The position numbers and the translations under genes are program-made. A stretch of 64,000 nucleotides of DNA from Whitmania pigra (Eukaryota > Annelida > Clitellata > Hirudinida > Haemopidae), in contig JAJTWR010000473.1 of the NCBI GenBank assembly GCA_021613335.1, positions 198,501-262,500 of the forward strand, in the 5' to 3' direction. This document shows, one piece after another, positions 62,364-64,000 of this stretch. The notes under the pieces are model-generated. The model worked only from the letters and a program-made list of their open reading frames with translations, was not told the origin of the DNA and ran no database searches. Every line of letters begins with the position of its first letter. Positions within the stretch are counted from its first letter, which is position 1.

Positions 62364-62380
62364 CGTTTGCGTGTGCAGCT
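62150..62380. repeat. (TTG/TTA/GTC)n then (TG)n microsatellite
   Basis: TTGTTATTG and GTCGTC triplets at 62150-62220 are followed by a TG dinucleotide array at about 62285-62375 with a few A/C interruptions. Confidence 0.9.
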
Positions 62381-62654
62381 GTGCTGTTGTGCTGTTGTGC
62401 GGCGTAGGGGAACGTGAGAAAGATTTATTGAGATAAGACTTGAGAGATTCAGCAGGGATCTCTGGCCAGCTAAATTGAATTGCTTCCGTCGAGAACATGA
62501 TCTGAATGTCTGAACCTCCATTTCCAGCCTGGTAAAGTCAACTTTGCTTTTCGTCTTCGTCGGATTACTGGATTTATTTTTTATTGTTTGTTTTTTGTGT
62601 GTCCTTCTTTCGTTCTGTCTTCTTTCTACCTGTCTGTCCATTTATCTGGTCATT

Positions 62655-62945
62655 CATTCATCCATCCATCCATCCATCCATCCATCCATCCATCCATCCA
62701 TCCATCCATCCATCCATCCATCCATCCATCCATCCATCCATCCATCCATCATCCATCCATCCATCCATCCATCCATCCATCCATCATCCATCCATCCATC
62801 CATCCATCCATCCACATCCATCCATCCATCCATCCATCCATCCATCCATCCATCCATCCATCCATCCATCCATCCATCCATCCATCCATCCATCCATCCA
62901 TCCACCTACCTGTCTATCCATTTATCTATGCGTCCATCCATCCAT
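62655..62945. repeat. (CCAT)n tetranucleotide array, about 290 bp
   Basis: CATC/CCAT units with three slips (ATCATCC twice, CCACATCC once), degenerating to CATTTATC and CACC variants up to about 62995. The His-Pro-Ser-Ile frames are artefacts. Confidence 0.96.
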
Positions 62946-63216
62946 TCATCCACCCATCTGTCCATTCATCCATCCATCCATTCATCCATCCACTGTCACA
63001 TCCAATCTTTTCCTACTGAATATTTTTAATGATCCAATGATCACAATCGACGACAATTGTCGATATAATATTTCTAGTTTTGTTTTGTAAGGGTGTGTAT
63101 AAGTGCCTGTGTATCGTTGGATTGATGTGTGCTTGTCCTGTTGTGTGGATGCATCTCACGAGGACAGAATGGGCTGTGTCGATGAATTTAGATGGGAACA
63201 TTTGAACTTGTTTTGG

Positions 63217-63362
63217 TTGGATGGACGGACGGGTGCATGGATGGATGGATGGATGGATGGATGGATGGATGGATGGATGGATGGATGGATGGATGGATGT
63301 ATGTATGTATGTATGGATGGATGGATGTATGGATGGATGGGTGGATAGATGGATGGATGGGT
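63217..63362. repeat. (GGAT)n tetranucleotide array
   Basis: Same motif as 62655-62945 but in the opposite orientation, 270-300 bp further on, with ATGT variants at 63297-63325. Confidence 0.95.
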
Positions 63363-63597
63363 ATTTGCATGAATGAGTAGCTAGGATAAAGGATAAGTAG
63401 ATAATTCAATCGATAATAAGTTGCAATTACCTAAAATATCATTCCTGCATATAGGTTGTTATCAATTTGAATATCGATATCAAATGTTAAAATGTTAAAA
63501 AGTTTTTTTAATAAACGCATATTTGTTCAAATGAAAAGAAAATCTTGCATAAAAAAGATTGAATTGCAAATAATTTCAAATGTTTACGTTACTCCAT

Positions 63598-63698
63598 CAC
63601 GTGCCGTGCCTTAAATAGCAGCCAATCATAGCCTTCGAATCTAGGTCGTGTCAAAATGTCAAACGACCAATGAGCAGCCTGACTAGCGGTCACGTGAC
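63598..63698 (+). promoter_or_regulatory. promoter-like CCAAT/E-box cluster
   Basis: Within 100 bases lie two CCAAT boxes (63622-63626 and 63667-63671) and two CACGTG E-boxes (63598-63603 and the palindrome GTCACGTGAC at 63689-63698), in locally GC-rich DNA. The palindrome matches the CLEAR element bound by TFEB/MiT factors. No TATA box is obvious. It could drive a gene running off the right edge, or a divergent one. Confidence 0.5.
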
Positions 63699-63858
63699 AG
63701 AGGATCCTAATGAGGCCGGGTCGAGTAAACAAATAGAAAGGTCAGGCGGTCCGAGAGCTCCTTTGGAGTTTCGCTTTTGCTCTTGGAATTCCCAGGCGCC
63801 ATATTCATTTGGATACTTGAACGCTTCGGTGGAGTATAACGATACCACTGAGCGGTGA
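63670..63858 (+). CDS. possible 5' exon or upstream frame, 62 codons
   Basis: The ATG frame starts inside the CCAAT box at 63667 and reads MSSLTSGHVTEDPNEAGSSK onward without low complexity to a TGA at 63856-63858, just before a GAT tract. It may be an upstream open frame in a leader or may be spliced out of frame before its stop. Not recognised. Confidence 0.25.
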   Translation: MSSLTSGHVTEDPNEAGSSKQIERSGGPRAPLEFRFCSWNSQAPYSFGYLNASVEYNDTTER

Positions 63859-63975
63859 CGATGATGACGACGACGATGATAATGATGACGCGATGATGAT
63901 GACGACGACGATGATAATGATGACGCGATGATGATGACGAAGACGACGATGATGTGATGATGATGATGATGACAG
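63856..63975. repeat. GAT/GAC tract with an internal 40-bp duplication
   Basis: GATGATGACGACGACGATGATAATGATGACGC occurs twice, at about 63861 and 63894. Confidence 0.85.
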
Positions 63976-64000
63976 GGATAAGTTAACATAGCCTGAGACT

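Overview
The window is nuclear DNA of an animal. It is AT-rich, has GT-AG introns and vertebrate-size or smaller exons, and is dense in microsatellites. A FMRFamide/FLRFamide prepropeptide is recognisable on the minus strand between about 31.6 and 41.3 kb. That combination of peptides is characteristic of spiralians such as molluscs and annelids, so a lophotrochozoan is the best guess; the phylum cannot be fixed from this window.

Layout. At 1-8.4 kb there is AT-rich intergenic DNA with a pogo/Tigger transposase relic, a probable hAT end, a TATA-driven first exon of a small secreted protein (minus strand, 5.6-5.8 kb), and long GAT and AAT microsatellites. At 8.4-19.1 kb a tandem segmental duplication of about 4.79 kb carries two nearly identical intronless genes. 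Each encodes a MNK-related pseudokinase domain fused to an apparently active MNK-related kinase domain. A third broken copy lies between them. At 19.3-22.1 kb there are large simple-repeat arrays. At 23.7-27.1 kb two tandem plus-strand paralogues encode single-pass membrane proteins of a family I do not recognise; exon joins, intron phase and a shared C-terminal block support both models. From 41.3 down to 31.45 kb, minus strand, lies the FMRFamide gene: TATA box, untranslated exon, signal-peptide exon, two RFamide exons and a polyadenylation signal. It sits among tRNA-like SINE fragments and microsatellites.

From 46.2 to 55.7 kb, plus strand, EDEM2 (GH47 family, ER-associated degradation) can be assembled as ten exons whose phases all agree. 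Its 5.4 kb third intron holds an intronless minus-strand cluster: a ZGPAT-like G-patch gene, a disabled G-patch/hnRNP chimera, and an hnRNP A/B-like gene. A single-exon CDC25 phosphatase gene (minus strand, 56.1-57.3 kb) converges on EDEM2. The region 57.6-64 kb is mostly repeats, with one or two orphan candidate exons and a CCAAT/E-box promoter-like patch at the right edge.

No operon or shared pathway links these genes. The points of most interest are the hidden FMRFamide gene, the pseudokinase-kinase tandem array, the unassigned membrane-protein pair, and the chimera formed by tandem duplication inside the EDEM2 intron. Homopolymer-length differences account for every frameshift between the kinase copies, so residual assembly error is a real possibility.
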